Below are positions 4,205-5,995 of a stretch of DNA of 5,995 bases, piece after piece. Made by a program: the position numbers and the translations under genes. Under the pieces are notes generated by a model. That model was not told the origin of the DNA, did not search any database, and saw only the letters and a list, made by a program, of their open reading frames with translations. Positions within the stretch are counted from its first letter, which is position 1; every line of letters starts with the position of its first letter. Origin of the DNA: Gemmatimonadota bacterium (GTDB taxonomy: Bacteria > Gemmatimonadota > Gemmatimonadetes > Longimicrobiales > Gaopeijiaceae); assembly GCA_007129525.1 (NCBI GenBank), contig SKVI01000359.1, positions 1-5,995 of the forward strand, read 5' to 3'.

Positions 4205-5995
4205 CCCGTTCGGGGTCGTGGAAGGCCGCCGGCGCCGCCAGAATGGAGTCGGGAATCCCGAATCCGTTCACCAGGGGCACCGCGCGCGGGCGGATCTGCC
4301 GGCATAGCTCGTCCACCAGGTCCCGGATGGCCTTCGAGCGGGTACCTTCCATGTAGCCCGACTCCAGGAACCAGGCCCGGTCGGCCTCCAGGCGCCAGAG
4401 CCCCCAGAGGTCCGCCAGCGCCTTTAGCTCGTCTCCGATGGCCGGGTCGGGGGCCTCGTCCACGGCGCGCTGGAAGCTCTCCAGGACCTTGCGTTCCACG
4501 TGGGCCTGGGCCAGGGCCACCAGGTGGGTCTGGCACTCGTTCAGGGCGTCGAAGGAGTCCATCCCGTCGTCGATGCGGCGCTTCAGGCGCCGGGCTGCCG
4601 TCTGCAGGAGCCGCTCCTCCCGGAAGTGGAAGGTGTCGCGCATGACCTCCGGATCCCGGAGGTGCTCTTCCGCCGTTCGTCGGCTTCGAACCGGATTGCG
4701 CCGCGTGACCTCGGTACCGGCCCGGTCGGCCAGGAACCGGAGGGTGCCCCAGAGTCGGAGGTCTCCCATCTCGTCCCGAAAGCGGGTGAGCAGCCCCCGG
4801 GCCACCAGCTGGTAGAGGACCACGTTGGCGCCCTCGAAGGTGGTGAAGACGTCGGTGTCGTTGCGGAGCTCGCCGAACCGGTTTTCCGCCAGGTAGCCCC
4901 TTCCGCCGCAGGCTTCCCTGCAGACCTGGATGGTCTCCTGCGCATGCCTGGAGGCGTAGGCCTTGAGCCCCGCGGCCATCACCTCCACCCGTCCCCGCTC
5001 CTCGCTTTCCCGGGCCTCTCCGTAGTCCCGGACCAGCTCCCGGACGGCGAAGTGGAGACCGTAGCTGGCGGCGACCCGGGGCAGGAGATCGCGTTGCTGG
5101 GTGAGGTAGTCCAGTATGGGGACCTGGGGCTGGCCCGAGGGCCCGAACTGCCGGCGGCGGTCCGAGTAGCGAACGGCGATGGCCAGGGCAGACTTGGCCG
5201 TGCTCACCGAGGCGGCGGCGATGGAGATCCGGCCCGACACCAGGGTGCCCAGCATGGTGAAGAACCGCTTTCCGTCGGAGGCGATGGGGCTCTGGTACCG
5301 GCCCTCCGGCGTGACCTCAGCGAACCGGTTCAGGAGGTTCTCCCGGGGAATCCGGACGTCGCGGAAGCTGAGCCGTCCGTTGTCCACGCCCTGAAGGCCC
5401 ACCTTGTCGCCGCAGTCTTCGACCTCGACCCCCTTCAGGGGACGGCCCTCCTCGTCACGGATGGGTACCAGGAGGGCGTGAACGCCGTGCTCCTCTCCTC
5501 TCACCTCGAGTTGGGCGAACACGGTGGCCATGCGGCCGTGGGCCGCCGCATTCCCCAGCCAGTCCTTCCGGGCACCGGGATAGGGGGTGTTCACCACGAA
5601 CTCGCCGGACTCCGGCAGGTAGCGGGCCACCGTCTCCACCTCCCGGACATTGGAGCCGTGGTTTCGCTCCGTCATGGCGAAGCAGCCGGCGAGGCTCAGG
5701 TCGGCCATGGGCTCCAGGTAACGCCGGTGATGACGCTCGGTGCCCAGCTGCAGGATGCTGCCGCCGAAGAGCCCGAACTGGACACCGAACTTCACCAGCA
5801 CGCTGAGGTCCCCGAAGGCCAGGGTCTCGAAGGTGACGATGGAGCCGGGCACGTCGTCTTCCCCCCCGTACTGCTCCGGCAGAGCCATGCGCCCGAAGCC
5901 CTCGTCGGCCAGCCGCTGTACGGCCTCCAGGACCCGCTCCCGGTACTGGTCGGCGGGCAGGCCCCGGGGAATCCGGAGGTCGGGGTGGTGCAGGA
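4197..5995 (-). CDS. Acyl-CoA oxidase-type acyl-CoA dehydrogenase family protein, N-terminus outside window
   Basis: FAD-dependent enzyme predicted to oxidise acyl-CoA to trans-2-enoyl-CoA, the first step of fatty-acid beta-oxidation. The frame stays open to the window edge. The 35 codons before the Met at 5888 read as family-like protein (RLADEGFGRMALPEQYGG), so the true start lies beyond 5995; about 598 residues are visible. Numbering from Met 5888: FAMTERNHGSNV (70-81) and NTPYPGARKDWLGNAAAHGR (100-119) line the flavin/substrate region; GVHALLVPIRD is at 135-145; GLQGVDNGRLSFRDVRIPRE is at 164-183; KRFFTMLGTLVSGRISIA (207-224) opens the helical domain; and ACGGRGYLAENRFGELRND (326-344) precedes TTFEGAN (349-355), whose Glu352 (codon 4833-4835) is the expected catalytic base. 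The tail ending PLVNGFGIPDSIL matches the extra C-terminal ACOX domain, which ordinary roughly 380-residue dehydrogenases lack. Whether oxygen or an electron-transfer flavoprotein is the acceptor cannot be read from the sequence. It is convergent with the carotenoid genes. Confidence 0.9.
   Translation of the reverse strand, partial: LHHPDLRIPRGLPADQYRERVLEAVQRLADEGFGRMALPEQYGGEDDVPGSIVTFETLAFGDLSVLVKFGVQFGLFGGSILQLGTERHHRRYLEPMADLSLAGCFAMTERNHGSNVREVETVARYLPESGEFVVNTPYPGARKDWLGNAAAHGRMATVFAQLEVRGEEHGVHALLVPIRDEEGRPLKGVEVEDCGDKVGLQGVDNGRLSFRDVRIPRENLLNRFAEVTPEGRYQSPIASDGKRFFTMLGTLVSGRISIAAASVSTAKSALAIAVRYSDRRRQFGPSGQPQVPILDYLTQQRDLLPRVAASYGLHFAVRELVRDYGEARESEERGRVEVMAAGLKAYASRHAQETIQVCREACGGRGYLAENRFGELRNDTDVFTTFEGANVVLYQLVARGLLTRFRDEMGDLRLWGTLRFLADRAGTEVTRRNPVRSRRTAEEHLRDPEVMRDTFHFREERLLQTAARRLKRRIDDGMDSFDALNECQTHLVALAQAHVERKVLESFQRAVDEAPDPAIGDELKALADLWGLWRLEADRAWFLESGYMEGTRSKAIRDLVDELCRQIRPRAVPLVNGFGIPDSILAAPAAFHDPERGP

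Noticed and set aside
4177..4536. A 119-codon minus-strand frame overlapping the acyl-CoA oxidase C-terminus
   Set aside because: It overlaps the ACOX C-terminal domain in another frame and is Gly/Pro/Arg-rich without motifs.

Overview
This is a GC-rich bacterial stretch, almost entirely coding, with short spacers and GTG starts. It has three plus-strand genes in a row that look like one operon, facing one minus-strand gene. The source cannot be named from the sequence. Strong G/C bias at third codon positions, a CrtO-type ketolase beside a CrtYc/CrtYd-type lycopene cyclase, and a 'GGTATCTT' promoter-like box would fit a Gemmatimonadota-like or other pigmented, high-GC environmental bacterium. 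That is a low-confidence inference.

Layout. 1-933 (+): the 3' three quarters of tyrS (tyrosyl-tRNA synthetase), cut by the window edge. 944-2641 (+): a CrtO-family FAD-dependent carotenoid oxidoreductase, probably a carotene ketolase, starting 10 bases after tyrS. 2638-2688 (+): a possible 16-codon micro-ORF joined to the genes on both sides by GTGA overlaps. 2685-4139 (+): one open frame encoding a membrane lycopene cyclase (CrtYc-CrtYd type) that runs without a stop into a membrane-anchored DUF411 protein with a probable metal-binding site. 4140-4196: a short convergent spacer with a weak hairpin and three 16-bp tandem repeats. 4197-5995 (-): an acyl-CoA oxidase-type member of the acyl-CoA dehydrogenase family, lacking its N-terminus at the window edge.

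How the genes fit together. The cyclase would convert lycopene to gamma- or beta-carotene, and the CrtO-type enzyme would add 4-keto groups, so the pair looks like the late steps of ketocarotenoid synthesis. Phytoene synthase (crtB) and phytoene desaturase (crtI) are not in the window. The DUF411 protein, probably linked to copper or other metals, and the acyl-CoA oxidase have no evident pathway link to the carotenoid genes.

Most worth checking: (i) whether the cyclase-DUF411 joint is a real fusion. The joining stretch has intergenic-like codon composition and an embedded promoter-like sequence, so it may be two genes lacking a stop between them. (ii) The GTGA-bounded micro-ORF between the ketolase and the cyclase. 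Neither amounts to a clearly new system; the rest of the window is ordinary metabolic and housekeeping content.
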